A stretch of DNA of 64,000 bases from Pomphorhynchus laevis (GCA_012934845.2 WNNJ02001618.1:116173-180172), one strand, 5' to 3'. Numbered from the stretch's first letter, positions 31,600 through 43,564 are shown. The notes: generated by a model from the sequence alone, not told the origin. Made by a program: numbers and translations.

Positions 31600-33765
31600 A
31601 TACACAAATAGGGTTCCCTCGAATGGACCCATGAATATTTCAGTCATCAATTTGAACACATTTCATAGTCGAGTAAACGCTATTATTATCAAACCCTATC
31701 GTGTTTTTCGAAGACCAGAGACTCATGCAAGCTGACGCAGCACGTGCTATGGCGAAGCCAAATCGCCTCTTCAAATGGCTGAGATTGTCTGCGTAAGGCT
31801 GATGATTGTGTTGAGCCTGTTTGTCAGCGATAAAGCCTTATGAGTTACATGGCCGCATTGACGATTCCGCCAATTGTAGAGAAAAGCGTAGGGACGAAAA
31901 TTCCATGTTCAATTAGAGTTACACGTTCTTCATATTGTAAACGCTTTCGAGTTTCATTATAAGCGAAGGAAGATAGCGGGGTTCTATTGATGTTCGATTG
32001 AGCAAAAAGTGAAAATATGTTTACGTTCAGGAATGTACGCTCGAGACGTTCATCTTTTAAACCAGAACACACAACGTCTAAACGTGCATTGCATTATCTC
32101 GCTGTGGATTCATTATCAAAGATCATTGCGTCAGGAACAACATTCAATACTGGTTCAGATGATACGCAGTGACATATTACATTGAGTTCATCTGCTAGTA
32201 TATCTCGAATAGCATCATGTCGAATCATGGTCAGATCTTCTTTTTACAAGATAAGGCATACACAGTCGAAAAACAGTTGCACATGCACATTGAGTATGCA
32301 TGAGGTTTGGAGAACACCAGTCATATCGAGCACTCAAGGAATCAATAAATTCATTTCGACTTAGATGAAACTTTTTGTGGGCAAGTGGTAAAATACTCAG
32401 CCACGTGGATGCCCTGACATTGAAGCATGTAGAATTGCATTGTATGTAGTGATATCTAGCTCCGTGCGTTTTCTTCCACTCTATTACAGTAAAATCATCA
32501 TCGATGCTTCGAAATTTTATGTAGCGTTACCTGCTATAACTTTGCCATTGTTTCAACAGAAATACACGTTTCGTAAGTTTTGTAGTGAAGTTCGGAACAT
32601 TCAAATTCCAATTAACATCCTGAACATGGATCCAGGATTCCAAGACCACCCATACGAATCGGTGTTGTCGCAATTATTTTCCCGACTTTATCGATATTGA
32701 AACCTGACAGTTCGTAATAATTTAGCGAATATATTTTCTTAAAGTGTATATAGTTGAGATTCACTACACAAGACCAGGTTTGCATAAGACACATGCGGAT
32801 TAATGCGTGCCACCTCGATCAAACGGTCTACGTACGAAGACAACGATGAATATTTACTCTCGATCGCTTCCTCGACGTATTGATCAGTACCAATCGCCAC
32901 CCCCAAAATATTGATTCCGGTTGTTGTGTGATTGACATTATGCATTCCCGATCCCTAGTGATATTCTTATGTGAGAGTATTTGCGTTCTATACTATATAT
33001 TTTAATGATAAAAAATATAGTATGTCATAAATTCTGGTCAAATCTTCTTACGCTTCAACAAAATTTGAGTCGTCAGCGTACCATCGCTGCAGTACGTTCG
33101 GAACCGCTTTACTGATTTGGACAATAAGGGATATCTAAGCAATTGAAAATGCAGCCATAGCGAACGGATCTTCTTGAGTAAATCCCTTGCTGGAGAACAA
33201 ACTGTCACCTCCAAGGCATAATTGAGCTGGTTGCATGTACATGTTTCTTAGTGCCGTTGTCATAGAGAAACACATATTTAATGTTATGCAAAGCAACTTC
33301 TCTATCGATCAAATTAAACGCATTTGACGCGTCTATCGTTAGTACACAATTATCATTCCTTACATCATATGTTTCTTATTGACCGTGTTGCATATTCGAT
33401 TAAGGCTCTTTGTGATCCAGCTAGCTGCACTATATCAACAGCCCGATGTAAGTCGGTCTCATAATATACAAAAGTGCTTTACAAATGATTTGACGAGATA
33501 CCTCACATACGCCTATAGGGCCGATACCGCCATTATTTTTCTTTATCGCAATAAGGCGGCACACCGTCAGCGCCTCTAAAGATCAAACCTGCATATTCTC
33601 GGTTGCAAGATCAAGACCAGCTAGCGCTCAAGCTAGTTTGCGCGATTGAATTCCAAATTTGCTGAGCATTTTACGCAATAAGAATAAATCAACTCCAGAT
33701 AGACCAGCACTGTCGTGAATTCTTTTGCTAGTATCGATTATCTGATCTTCGTTTAAAGATAAAAA
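31600..33765 (-). pseudogene. LINE_C copy, decayed
   Basis: From 33765 down the minus strand gives DSAGLSGVDLFLLRKMLSKF, the RT piece NAFNLIDREVALHNI (about 33310), RWYADDSNFVEA (about 33080, motif C), GINILGVAIGTDQYVEEAIE, the thumb RMGGLGILDP (about 32650), then the REL region ARLDVVCSGLKDERLERTFL and NVNIFSLFAQS. The tail is YNETRKRLQYEERVTLIEHG. The 3' UTR contains GGTCCATTCGAGGGAACC near 31620 and an A-rich end near 31565. Multiple breaks. Its 5' side is cut off by the LINE_F copy at 33.77 kb. Confidence 0.82.
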
Positions 33766-33769
33766 ATAT

Positions 33770-36240
33770 ATTAATAGTGAATAATAATAAGATTTTCTTA
33801 ACAGAAGCATACATAAGTCGATAAATACACAACACATAGTTCGATGAAATAACATTTCCACATTCTATCTTCGCAAACAACTTCTGACTTATTCTATACC
33901 TTCACCTCCTCAGGTCCAGAGAGATCAGAGCCCCCGGCCGCACCAGCGCTCCGCCTTCCGACTAAACCACTCGGGATCCCTCACCCCTAAGAGTTTAGTC
34001 GAGGCGGATTATGGTCGGTAATCTCGAGATAATGAGCTTGAGAAACCTTAGTCTTTGCTCTGGGTACGACCTCTAGAGAAGAAGACCAATCCCGAGATAG
34101 CCTAAGTACCCCAAAGGCGTACTTGAGTCTTCCCACTCAATGACAGATGCTAGGCCCGTTTCAAAGCCCACCTAGCTCTTTTTATTATACGTTTAAGTTT
34201 ATCCTGGTCAGCTTTCGCCAACCAGTTCACCGTAACGGTGAACCTCAGATATTTTACTCAACTCGTGAAGATAGGGAGTGGTTGAGGCTGCAAAATGCAG
34301 AAGATTGCAGAGAGTGTTAGTCTCTTAAGTTTCTTTTTTGTTGCAGGGGCGCCATTTTTGTAGCAGGGTACCTAGCGCCCTTTTGACAAGCCCATGAAAA
34401 CTCGATGGTATTAAGTTACGCCTACTTAAATAGTCGCGGATTTTACGCGCAAGCGCTTTTTCGTAGATAGATATGAGGGAATTTTGAATCGAAAAGGGCC
34501 GCAGGATTTTGGGACATGAAACTGATTTTTTCTTTGGTAAAAATATACGTCGCCTACATTAAATGGTTAGACTAAAAGCATTGTGACGGTCACTTTTCTT
34601 GATTGATCGGCTGTCAAAAGCTGACAAACTCGATAAGAGAGTGGATCAACAGATTTTGAGGTGCCCGGAAGTTGGCCCCAAGAGTTAAGGATATCCGTAA
34701 CAGATAAGTCCCTGTTCCTGAAGTCACCCCAAGGCGGGATTAGCTAGGAAGAAAGCGTGGCTTCATAATTATGTAGGGCTAGTGACTTATCCAAAACTCC
34801 CACATCATATGTAGCAGTAATATGTCGAGGAGTGAATTTGTCCTAGAACAATGAAGGGAGGGTGTTTGGTGGCCTATGTATAAGATAGTCATTCCTGGCT
34901 CTGCGGAGTGCTGCATTAATCTAACGACCACTTCTGTCGTTGATGCAACCGAGTAACATGTCATAGCCGCTACCTGAAATACGGTCAAGGAGGTCACGGA
35001 TTTTTGAATCTCCCCCGGCCGGATGTAGACATTGGCTTTACTGATGCGTTTACCGTTCTTGTCAAGTGATATAGCTATACAAGAAAGGGCTTCACATGAG
35101 TAGTTAAGTAAGAGGTAAGATCTTAAAGAGCATTTAACTAATGTTATAAGACTTTGAGAAGAAGAGGAGTGAGGGGGGGGTTATGTACGGAGTAAAGTGG
35201 GTGGCAATGTGCTTTTGGATAAATCGAGTAATGTCCTGGGAGATACGGATAGACCGCGTCTCTTGAAGGACTATAACATTTACATCTCTACCAGATAGAA
35301 GCTTAAGGGCAATAGCACCCCTGAATTCCACTGAATGATTTTTAATAAAAAAAGGGCTCTTGAGTACTTCTCATTGCATCAGTGTAACCAAAGTTGGACG
35401 CCCTCCACCTAATGGGAACCAAAGGCGGAAGGACATACCGTTTTGCTACCGGTTACGATAGGTGGAGTCGCTTGCCAATGGGCAGTATCTTCATTTCCCT
35501 CGTTAGCCACAGCTTAGATTAAATTTTTCCGAGCCAGCTTAAGAGCGGCTATGCTTAGCACTGACCCGGTTCGTTTCTTAGATTTTGGTGGCTTCTTTAT
35601 ATTGTTGGTGTTCCCAGAAGGAGGAGAACGGAAAAATTCCGCAAATTGTTTTACAAATTTTTGGACCAATTTTTCAAGTTGAATCATTGATGCCCGATGC
35701 TGCATTTCAAGAAGTTTCAGGATTTCCGTATTAAGCAACCTGCCTTCTTTCTTGTTAGACGAGACAGCTTCCACGAAGCTAGTCGGTTTTGCTGTCACAC
35801 TCATGTGTCTCTTTTGGTATGCCTTCAAGATTTTACACTTTTTTGACCATGCGGGGTGCTCACCACCGCAGTTTGCGCAAAATGGCTTACCTTCACACTT
35901 CTCAATATGTATAGCAGTTGTACCACACACGCCGCATTTATGAGGTAAAGAACAGCCTGTGGACCAATGCCCCCCATTGATGACAATTGTTGCAGTGAGG
36001 ATACAATAGTGAATCGGTTTCGATTATTGAAAATCTCAATTTAAACCCAATAAAAGGATTGCATGTCGACATCGACAGTCTTATAAATTCATCCACCAGG
36101 GCATTGCAAAACACCATGGGAACGGGGAATCCTTTGATCCCTTTTTCAAAACGAAGATTTGAGATTTTGTAATCACTTTCTAGGGTTGATATATCTTCCT
36201 CTGAAATGAACGTTGACATGTTGTTTACTTTTATTGTTTT
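33770..36240 (-). pseudogene. LINE_F copy 2 (Jockey/R1/I-like), decayed
   Basis: The minus strand from 36219 gives an ORF1 piece with FIGFKLRFSIIETDSLLYPH, then CNNCHQWG (first CCHC knuckle, disrupted), CEGKPFCANCGGEHPAWSKK, and a basic C-terminus (35514-35930). ORF2 begins near 35340 with GRDVNVIVLQETRSIRISQD (endonuclease), continues with fragments of the region after it, and ends with RT-terminal sequence equivalent to 48760-49200 of the better copy. RT centre and parts of the endonuclease are missing. It is homologous along its length to LINE_F at 48.7-52.5 kb. Confidence 0.8.
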
Positions 36241-36761
36241 AAGAATTGGTTTGGAATAAATTATACCTAGGTCATAACTTTCGCTTTAAAAAGAGTCGAC
36301 ATAATCACCTTTGAAAATAATTATATTGACAGGAATTAAAACAAAAAAAATCGTAATGTTTCGATTTTTGGTTACTACACATTAAGAATCTTCCTCATAG
36401 CTGCCTTAAAATCTTGCTCGTAGTTGCTAGCGTAGGTGCAAATCACAAATATCTGCTGAATAATCATAATTTATTATGAGGTTGTTATGACCGTAACGGA
36501 ATAATGTTCGATACAATGTCATTCAATCAAGTCGTGATGACCTGAACGCTTAAGTCTGTATAAGATTTTAAATAGCATAAACAATCAATAATTCAAAAGC
36601 AATCATATCTCTTTTAAAATTACTGGCAATAAAATATTCTATTGTATTAAGTTGAGCTATCAAAACATGTCGTTTATGCAAGGACGAATTCAATCAAGAA
36701 TAAAATCGAAGATCCTGTTTGAATAATAAAAAGTAAGGTGTTGAAAATTATTGGTGTTATA
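36241..36761. other. AT-rich stretch, nothing recognised
   Basis: The first bases may be the LINE_F 5' UTR. No reading frame, repeat or boundary that I can support. Confidence 0.5.
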
Positions 36762-37595
36762 AACCTATAGATTATAAATCCAATTTAAAATATTAAATTG
36801 CTCTATGAATCAATGACAATTTGCTAGTAAAGCATTTTAAAATAAATTTATTTTAGTTATTTATTTTAAATTGGTCTACTAGTAAATTGTCGTTGATTCT
36901 ACTAGACATCATCTAGCAAATTTTGATTCCTCTATCAAGCTTTTCATCATTTTGTCATAATGCTTTATTTTTATTATCAAAGAAATTTCTGTTCTCTGGT
37001 CGTAAACAAATATTTGTTTATATGTAAACAAATATTCGTTTTATCGATATTCAGGATTTGCAGAGTAAGCCCGGCTTCGATGACATATACTACCAGCAAT
37101 TGCGCGAACAGTGCATTGATCAAGTAAGCGAATAGGGTGCAGTCGTAGACGTGATGCCACAGAAATCCCAAACACTTAATTACGCAACTAGCAGTATACA
37201 AACTATCGGCAAATTCGCAGACATCTATGCAGTAGAATTAGCGATACACTATATTCTGCTATCTATTATTGACGGCAGCAACGCTGATGAGAAACTTCTT
37301 CTAAAGGGCGCTCTAGTGAAGAACTGTGGTACTGGTGACGAATATTGCACCAAACACGACGGATAAAATAAACGACTCCAAAAATCGGTAACGTTTGCTG
37401 AAGACGTTATGTGGCGAGCTCATCATCGATTCCCAGCTGAAGGTAATCGCGCTCGCTCTACTTACAGCTGCGACGCTTATGATTATTGTTAAACGGATGA
37501 AGAATTTACATTACATGATTAATTAACCTATAGATTATAAATCTAATTTAAAATATTAAATTGCTCTATGAATCAATGACAATTTGCTAGTAAAA
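36762..37595. repeat. Segment flanked by 71-bp direct repeats
   Basis: AACCTATAGATTATAAATC followed by about 50 bp ending TTTGCTAGTAA occurs at about 36762-36832 and 37525-37595 with one clear mismatch, enclosing about 690 bp. Just inside the left copy, CTACTAGTAAATTGTCGTTG (36878-36897) is a diverged inverted copy of part of the repeat. This could be a small terminal-repeat element or a duplication. No tRNA-primer site or other hallmark is recognisable. Confidence 0.7.
37151..37366 (+). other. Short unrecognised ORF between the direct repeats
   Basis: A 71-residue frame, MMPQKSQTLNY...CTKHDG, contains FADIYAVELAIHYILLSIID and NADEKLLLKGALVKNCG. I do not recognise a family. GC content is slightly higher than its surroundings. 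It may be a fragment of a larger unknown protein or chance. Whether it is a gene is unclear. Confidence 0.25.
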
Positions 37596-37619
37596 AAAAT
37601 TGTGGTTTCTAATAAACAT

Positions 37620-37790
37620 ACAATAAATTCGATTACAAGATAAATTCGATTACAAGATAAATTCGATTACAAGATTAATTTGATTACAAGATAAATTCTA
37701 TTACAAGATTAATTCGATTACAAGATAATTTCGATTACAAGATAAGTTTGATTACAAGATTAATTCGATTACAAGATAATTAAATCAGCT
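37620..37790 (+). repeat. 17-bp minisatellite, block 1 (about ten copies)
   Basis: The unit GATTACAAGATAAATTC repeats with TAATTC and TTTC variants up to the 3' boundary of the Naiad copy at about 37795. The same unit resumes on the other side of that copy (39785-39850), so the element apparently inserted within the array. Confidence 0.88.
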
Positions 37791-37794
37791 AACT

Positions 37795-37915
37795 GAGTCT
37801 ACGTATTGTTATATAATTATAAAATAAACAAAACATAATAATGCTAAATCAAAATTTAATAATTAAATAATAAAATTAATAATTGTTTTTAGATTTTCTA
37901 TAATTTAAATCAAGT

Positions 37916-37946
<31 letters not shown>

Positions 37947-39770
37947 ATTTAAAATAAACGTCATTTTTATGAATTGACTAATAAATAACAGACGTTGTAT
38001 CAGAATAAGAATTAGAGGTCATCAGGAGGAACTGCTATGCTATCAGGTTTCGGCCCCTAACTCCTCTACCCAACATAGCAGCGGGGCCAAATACATGCTA
38101 ATGATGTATTTCCTCTGAAATAACTATCTAGTATCTTATTCTAATGCAAAGTATATTATTTATTATCCATCCATAAAAATTTGCCACTTAAGAGTTTAAA
38201 TTTATTCTTTATATTATTGTGTTGATTTATATATTTTACTATTTTCTGCTTGATGTTATTTTTATAGTAACCTAGTTTAAAATATGTATCTATTAAATTA
38301 TTTAAATGATTTTGAAGAAAGCCAATATCATTACATATTGTTGCAATTCTTAAAATTTCATTATTTAATGTATTATATTTTATATTATATGGTATGCATG
38401 AATGCTCATGCAAAAATATGTTTCTTGTAAATTTAAATATGTCATCTTTACGATATAAATTAATAGTAGTTTTAGTTAATGTTAATTTAATGTTCATATC
38501 TAGATATACACCTTCTTTATCATTAATATTGGTTTTGTTAAGAATAAGGCTTTCTGGATAAATGTGCTCACTAATTGAATAAAAATTATTAGAATTAAAT
38601 ACACATATATCATCAATGTATCGAAACATATATTTCATATATTTATATTGTTTAGATTTAGTTTTTACACAGTTATGAACAAATTCATATTCTATAAAGC
38701 TTAAAAACAAGTCAGCTATAATTGGGCTACTATTACCACCCATTGGAACACCTTTTACTTGTCTAAATATAGATGTCCCTACTTTTAAATAATTTTGATT
38801 TATCAAAATATTTAAGGATTCTATTAATTCAATTTTATCCATATATTTATATTTATTTGATGGTTTAATTTTTGTTAGATAGGCGTTATAATTATTATAA
38901 CATATATATGTATATCTTTTTCCGAATATAAGATTAATTAATTTTACTAACGCTTCTTTAATATCTACTAAATCTAGATTTGTATAAAGCGTACTAAAAT
39001 CGTATGTATTTATATTTTGAAAATTTATTCCTTTTGTCTGTTCTAAAAATTCTTTTGTAGAATTAATACTGAAATAGTGTTTTATACCAGTATTAATTTC
39101 GATTACCTTGCAATATTTTTTAAAGTGTGCTTTAATTACTTTAAGTATTTTATTCATATAGACAGAAAGTGGTTTTAATGTACATTTAAACGCACTACAT
39201 ATGAACCTAGGTTTTATTGGATTTTTATGTAATTTTGGATTCCAATATAATATAGGTATAGTTTTATTATCTAATTCAACCTTTATACCCTTTTTATCCA
39301 TTATAGAACAGTGACTTGTAATAATTGTTTCTAAACTCAACTCACTACGTTCATATGTTGGATTTACATTTAAATCATTAGAATTAACCTCTTTCATTAG
39401 TATATCATAATAAAGCTTTTTGCATATAAAGACAAAGTTATTACTAGCTTTATCAATAGTTGTTATTATATAGTTATCCTTTAATTTAGTAAGTTCTTTA
39501 TAAGTCTTTATTAATTTCATCTTTTCTTTTATAATTGTTTGTTATTTTCATTTTATTTTTAATTTTATCAAATATATAATCTTTCCAAATTTTTATCTTA
39601 GATATATTCGAGCTTTCACTATTAATCAGCTTACTAAAGTAATCATTTAAGTTATTATATAACGAACTGTAAATTTTATTTTTGTCGTTGTTGTTATTTA
39701 ATCTATATTTATACCCTTTTGATAGCAGCTTTCTTAATTCACAATTTTCAATTAATTCTAGATAAATAAA
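37795..39770 (-). mobile_element. Naiad-type PLE, 5' truncated
   Basis: From 39770 on the minus strand: linker words LELIENCELRKLLSKGYKYR, then the RT ORF (38156-39520), then a 3' non-coding region to about 37795 ending ACGTAGACTCAGTTAGCT. The same 3' end occurs at 44616 in the other copy, which fixes the element's 3' boundary. The GIY-YIG domain is absent through 5' truncation. It lies between two blocks of the 17-bp minisatellite. Confidence 0.88.
38156..39520 (-). CDS. Naiad-type PLE reverse transcriptase
   Basis: This 454-residue frame is the most complete RT of the family in the window. Motifs seen: DNYIITTIDKASNNFVFICK (15-34, N-terminal PLE motif), ILYWNPKLHKNPIKPRF (90-106), TYDFSTLYTNLDL (motif A, Asp174), VKGVPMGGNSSPIIADLF (motif B, about 255-272), FRYIDDICVF (motif C, Tyr-Ile-Asp-Asp at 301-304) and VYLDMNIKL. 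The protein ends FLWMDNK with no GIY-YIG domain after the thumb. In the related copy at 42.7 kb, GIY-YIG lies at the N-terminus. That order is known for the Naiad clade of PLEs. It reverse-transcribes its own RNA at nicked DNA. Confidence 0.9.
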   Translation of the reverse strand: MKLIKTYKELTKLKDNYIITTIDKASNNFVFICKKLYYDILMKEVNSNDLNVNPTYERSELSLETIITSHCSIMDKKGIKVELDNKTIPILYWNPKLHKNPIKPRFICSAFKCTLKPLSVYMNKILKVIKAHFKKYCKVIEINTGIKHYFSINSTKEFLEQTKGINFQNINTYDFSTLYTNLDLVDIKEALVKLINLIFGKRYTYICYNNYNAYLTKIKPSNKYKYMDKIELIESLNILINQNYLKVGTSIFRQVKGVPMGGNSSPIIADLFLSFIEYEFVHNCVKTKSKQYKYMKYMFRYIDDICVFNSNNFYSISEHIYPESLILNKTNINDKEGVYLDMNIKLTLTKTTINLYRKDDIFKFTRNIFLHEHSCIPYNIKYNTLNNEILRIATICNDIGFLQNHLNNLIDTYFKLGYYKNNIKQKIVKYINQHNNIKNKFKLLSGKFLWMDNK

Positions 39771-39784
39771 TAATAATATGTAAT

Positions 39785-39850
39785 CAATAAATTCGATTAC
39801 AAGATAAATTCGATTACAAGATTAATTCGATTACAAGATTAATTTGATTA
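39785..39850 (+). repeat. 17-bp minisatellite, block 2
   Basis: Four copies of GATTACAAGATAAATTC-type units, same phase and strand as block 1 at 37620-37790. Confidence 0.85.
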
Positions 39851-40605
39851 TTCACTCAATAAGAAATTCCTTATTAAGTTATGAGAATGCGTAGTTTATG
39901 GATAACCCGCATTAAGAAATAATATTGAGTAACTTATAAATCGGTTGTTTCCGGCAACTGTAGTGCTATCTCCGTCATTTTGTTACAAAAGACGGAAACA
40001 ACGTACAGTTTGCACAAGTGGAAATGTTTTCCTTACAAACTGTATCGTTTGTGTTTACTGAAAGGCAGCAGAGGAAAATTTCAGCAGATCATTAAAGGAC
40101 CGAAACACGAAATGTAGGCGTAGGCTCACTGCTGATGAGGTCCACCTACGCTGATTGTAGTGTACAGTGCTGCATCTAGGATTAAAGAATTCACACGAGA
40201 ATAATTGATGAAGCCGACCAAATGATGATACTCGCTCGTGTATGCAATTATTCATTCTATTAACTTATAAATATTGTGAAATACAAACATTTCACAAATT
40301 TCAAGCTTGTAGCAATTTGTCAAAAACTTGAAATATAAACGATAACTGTTTTTTTCTACTTGATAACTTATACATCACTTACCACAATTGTTTCATTTGA
40401 CACACGCAAAGATCTCTTTAAATTGCTAATTGCTAATAGTTACACTGTTACAGTTGTACAAAATACAATTATTTCTTGTGGCACATATTATCTGTAGTGT
40501 CAGCAAATCAATCGTAAATTTAGAACTCATCAAATTACAATTGTATACAATAAAATAACATAGAACAGCTACAAACTTACCTTGGCAATTACAAACTTAC
40601 TTACA
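39851..40605 (+). other. Presumed LINE_B 5' region with strong RNA-folding potential
   Basis: No gene. Pairings seen: GTTGTTTCCG (39944-39953) with CGGAAACAAC (39993-40002), interleaved with AACTGTA (39956-39962) and TACAGTT (40004-40010), which would make a pseudoknot. ACAGTTTG pairs with CAAACTGT as an alternative. GGACC-GAAAC (40097-40106) is followed by CTGATGA-GGTCC (40132-40143). The LINE_B ORF starts at 40606. Whether these belong to the LINE transcript is not established. Confidence 0.45.
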
Positions 40606-42695
40606 ATGTTACCAAACACAATGGCGTACGATGGGCAAGATCAAAATGATATTATCAGAGGTAGGCGGCCATGTCGCATCTGCCAGAGGGACATCGTTTT
40701 GACAACTAATGGATGCTTCCGCTTTTATAAGTTCAGAGGTTCTAGGTGTGCAGGTTGGGGTGAGGGATTCGGCTGTTTCGACCATGCGTCCAAGGTCCAG
40801 CCAAATGAGGCCACGACAGAAGTCATAACTCCAACATTGGCAATTCCAAGCGCTCGAGTCGACGTTTCGAACCGTCTATCATGTCTTCAATCATGTTGGC
40901 GCAGAGAATCAACAACAGTCATACGCATTCCGTACAAAGCACGTGTTCTAGCAGCCACCTACTTCTGTGACAGTATCAAACATGCACTGCAGATCGGAGA
41001 TGTCAGTTCATGGACAAAGTTGCTGCTCTTCGCAAAATCGTGCTTCAGTGGCCCAATGCCCACAATATGCAAAGGTCGATATAAGCTCGATAAGCACCTT
41101 TGCGAATCAATAAGAGCCTACACGACAACTGCCTCAACGGATGTGCTATCCATGATACAAACGCCACACAAATATGCAAACCGTAAACTAAACAGCAATT
41201 CAGAAATTGCTTGTATCAACCTGACCAAGCATGGGAATTACGGTAACGCACTCCAGCGTTTGGTTTCAGGAGGAATAGTCAGCCCATCTACACAAGCACG
41301 GACAGCACTGCAAATACTACATCCCCTTACATACAGCATCTGGCGGGATCAGCAACTATCCTCACCTAATCTTATAGAACGACTTTCAAACAATCCGATT
41401 TCGTCTATATCTGTAGGCCGCGAGACCGTCATTACCGCGGTCAACTCTTTTCCTTCAGCGTCGGGACCAGGTTGCCTGGGGCTAAGACCGGAGCATCTCC
41501 AGGACATGTTACGAGCAAATAGCGGCGGTTCGCTAGCAGAAAACCTGACGCACCTTGTCAACCACCTTCTGGCGGGACTAGCACCCTCTGAAGTGGCGCC
41601 TTACATAGCCGGCGCGAACTTGATCGCACTTCCCAAAAAGGACGGGGGTATAAGACCAATTGCCGTTGGCGAAACTCTACGCCGTCTGTGCTCGAAATGC
41701 ATATGTCTCCAACTCCGCAAACGTTTCGCTGGTCTACTACAACCAACACAACTAGGAGTAGCAACCCCTAACGCAGTGGAAAGGATCGTTCACAACATCC
41801 GACGAATCCACGAACTTCACGCCAACGACAACAACTGGGCCTGGGCAAAGATCGATCTTTCAAACGCCTTCAACTCATTGTCCAGAGCGCACTTACGAGC
41901 AACTGTCCGAAACGTCCCAGCGCTCTTGCCATGGTTTGACTTTTCATACAAGTGCAAGGCACCCCTTCGTTTTGGCCCGCAGGACCCTCTCAATTCATGT
42001 GAAGGAGTCCAGCAGGGTGATCCATTGGGCCCGTTCCTCTTCGCGTTGGCCATTAAGAAAACGATTGAACACGTTTCTCATATCCCTGGAATAAACCTCA
42101 ACATGTGGTACCTGGACGATGGCATAGTCGGCGGGACGCCTTCGGCAATCGCATCCGCACTCGGCTGGCTAGACACGAGTTTCAAGGCGATTAAATTGCA
42201 GCTAAATTGGCGAAAGACAGAGGTCATTGGCACGCCTGAAGCCGTTAGCTCTTGCTTGGCCCTACTATCCGAGGTGGTTTCGGAGAACACATCTGGAAAC
42301 ATGCACTTGTTAGGCATACCCATCGGTGACGAGTCCTTCATAGAAACCCACCTGACAAACGAAATTCTGCCACCGCTAATCCAGACAATTGAAGCAGTAG
42401 CCAAGCTGCCAGACCCTCAAGTCGGATACCTCCTACTCAAACACTGCGCTTCCTCGTCCAGGATAAACCACCTTCTCCGTTCAGTTGATCCAAGGATTAC
42501 AAAAACGTTTTGTCAGTCATTCGACAGACAAATCGCCAGCGCCTTTCAGAAAATATGCGCGTGTCAACTACACGAAGCAGCGAAATCACAGATGACACTC
42601 CCAATCCGTCTGGGTGGATTTGGCCTAAGATGCAATGCGGCGCATGTCCAGAGCGCATTTATACATAGCGTGATGCAGGTCGGAGAAGAATACAC
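40606..42695 (+). pseudogene. LINE_B, first part: N-terminal zinc region and reverse transcriptase
   Basis: From ATG 40606 about 697 residues are open. The N-terminus has RRPCRICQRDIV and FRFYKFRGSRCAG. A linker follows with GRYKLDKHLCESIRAYTTT. The RT has PKKDGGIRPIAVGETLRRL, WAWAKIDLSNAFNSLSR (motif A), GVQQGDPLGPFLFALAI (motif B), NMWYLDDGIVGGTPSAIAS (motif C, YLDD) and LNWRKTEVIGT. The thumb has GYLLLKHCASSSRINHLLR and PIRLGGFGLRCNAAH. The frame is unbroken until a Naiad element at about 42696. The protein continues in the same strand at about 44625. The family is REL-type, distinct from LINE_A and LINE_C. Confidence 0.9.
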
Positions 42696-42733
42696 CCAAA
42701 AGGCAACGTTAAAAATTATGACTTAAAAGTTAA

Positions 42734-43564
42734 ATGTACTCAACCATATTGGAAAAATACGTAAGTACTAATGATTTCAATTTTAGATCTTTTAAATGTA
42801 ACAGAAAAAAATGTATAGTTTGTGATGTTATAAATAATAATTGTATCGTAAGTAATACGACAAATAAATGTTTTTCATTAAATATAAATAATAATTGTAA
42901 CATCAATACCGCAGGTGTAGTGTATCTTATACAATGTGCATGTGGACTGCAATATATAGGAAAAACATATCAAATGTTAAAAACTAGGTTTAGGCAACAC
43001 ATATATAATATACAGCATAATAGTAAAACTATATTTCATAAACATATGAGATTAATAGGACATGATATTAAAAACTGTAAATTATTTATTTTAGAACATA
43101 TTATCGAAGAAAACATTTCAATATTAAATCAAAAACTATTAGAAAAAGAAGATTTTTGGATTAAAACGCTTAATTCCATGTACCCATTAGGATTGAATGA
43201 CGTGGTACAAGGAATTAGCAGAAGTAGTATAATACATAATAAACAACTCTATTATAATAATCCGGTTAAACGCAAACCAAGAAGTCATGGTGATAAAAGG
43301 AATAGGAAAAATAGAGTTAAAAATATTAAAAAAGATATGTATATAAATGAACAATTAGAAATATTAAAACAACTTTTAAGTGATAATAAGCTAAAAGATC
43401 TTTATGTAAATATAAGAAGTTTTTCTAAAGATATCATATGTTCAATAAATCAAAAATTAATTAACGACTATGATAGGCTAAGTTATATAATAGACAGTTA
43501 TTGTAATACAAAATACTATAATCATACAATAAATGTAAATAATAACAATAGAAAATATACATAA
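42734..43564 (+). CDS. Naiad-type N-terminal GIY-YIG endonuclease region
   Basis: A 276-residue frame. Cysteines at about 22, 27, 30, 37, 46 and 55 (FKCNRKKCIVC and on) form a likely zinc-binding module before the nuclease. The GIY-YIG core is VVYLIQCACGLQYIGKT (62-78), Arg85 lies in KTRFRQH, and a downstream acidic residue is in KLLEKEDFWIKTLNSMYPLGLN. A basic patch, KRKPRSHGDKRNRKNRVKNIKK, precedes the linker. The frame closes before the linker and RT tail. It is expected to nick target DNA. The element is defective because the RT core is missing. Confidence 0.88.
   Translation: MYSTILEKYVSTNDFNFRSFKCNRKKCIVCDVINNNCIVSNTTNKCFSLNINNNCNINTAGVVYLIQCACGLQYIGKTYQMLKTRFRQHIYNIQHNSKTIFHKHMRLIGHDIKNCKLFILEHIIEENISILNQKLLEKEDFWIKTLNSMYPLGLNDVVQGISRSSIIHNKQLYYNNPVKRKPRSHGDKRNRKNRVKNIKKDMYINEQLEILKQLLSDNKLKDLYVNIRSFSKDIICSINQKLINDYDRLSYIIDSYCNTKYYNHTINVNNNNRKYT

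Noticed and set aside
36762-37595. LTR retrotransposon with 71-bp LTRs
   Set aside because: No primer-binding site, polypurine tract, gag or pol, and repeat ends lack TG...CA. Left as an unclassified direct-repeat unit.
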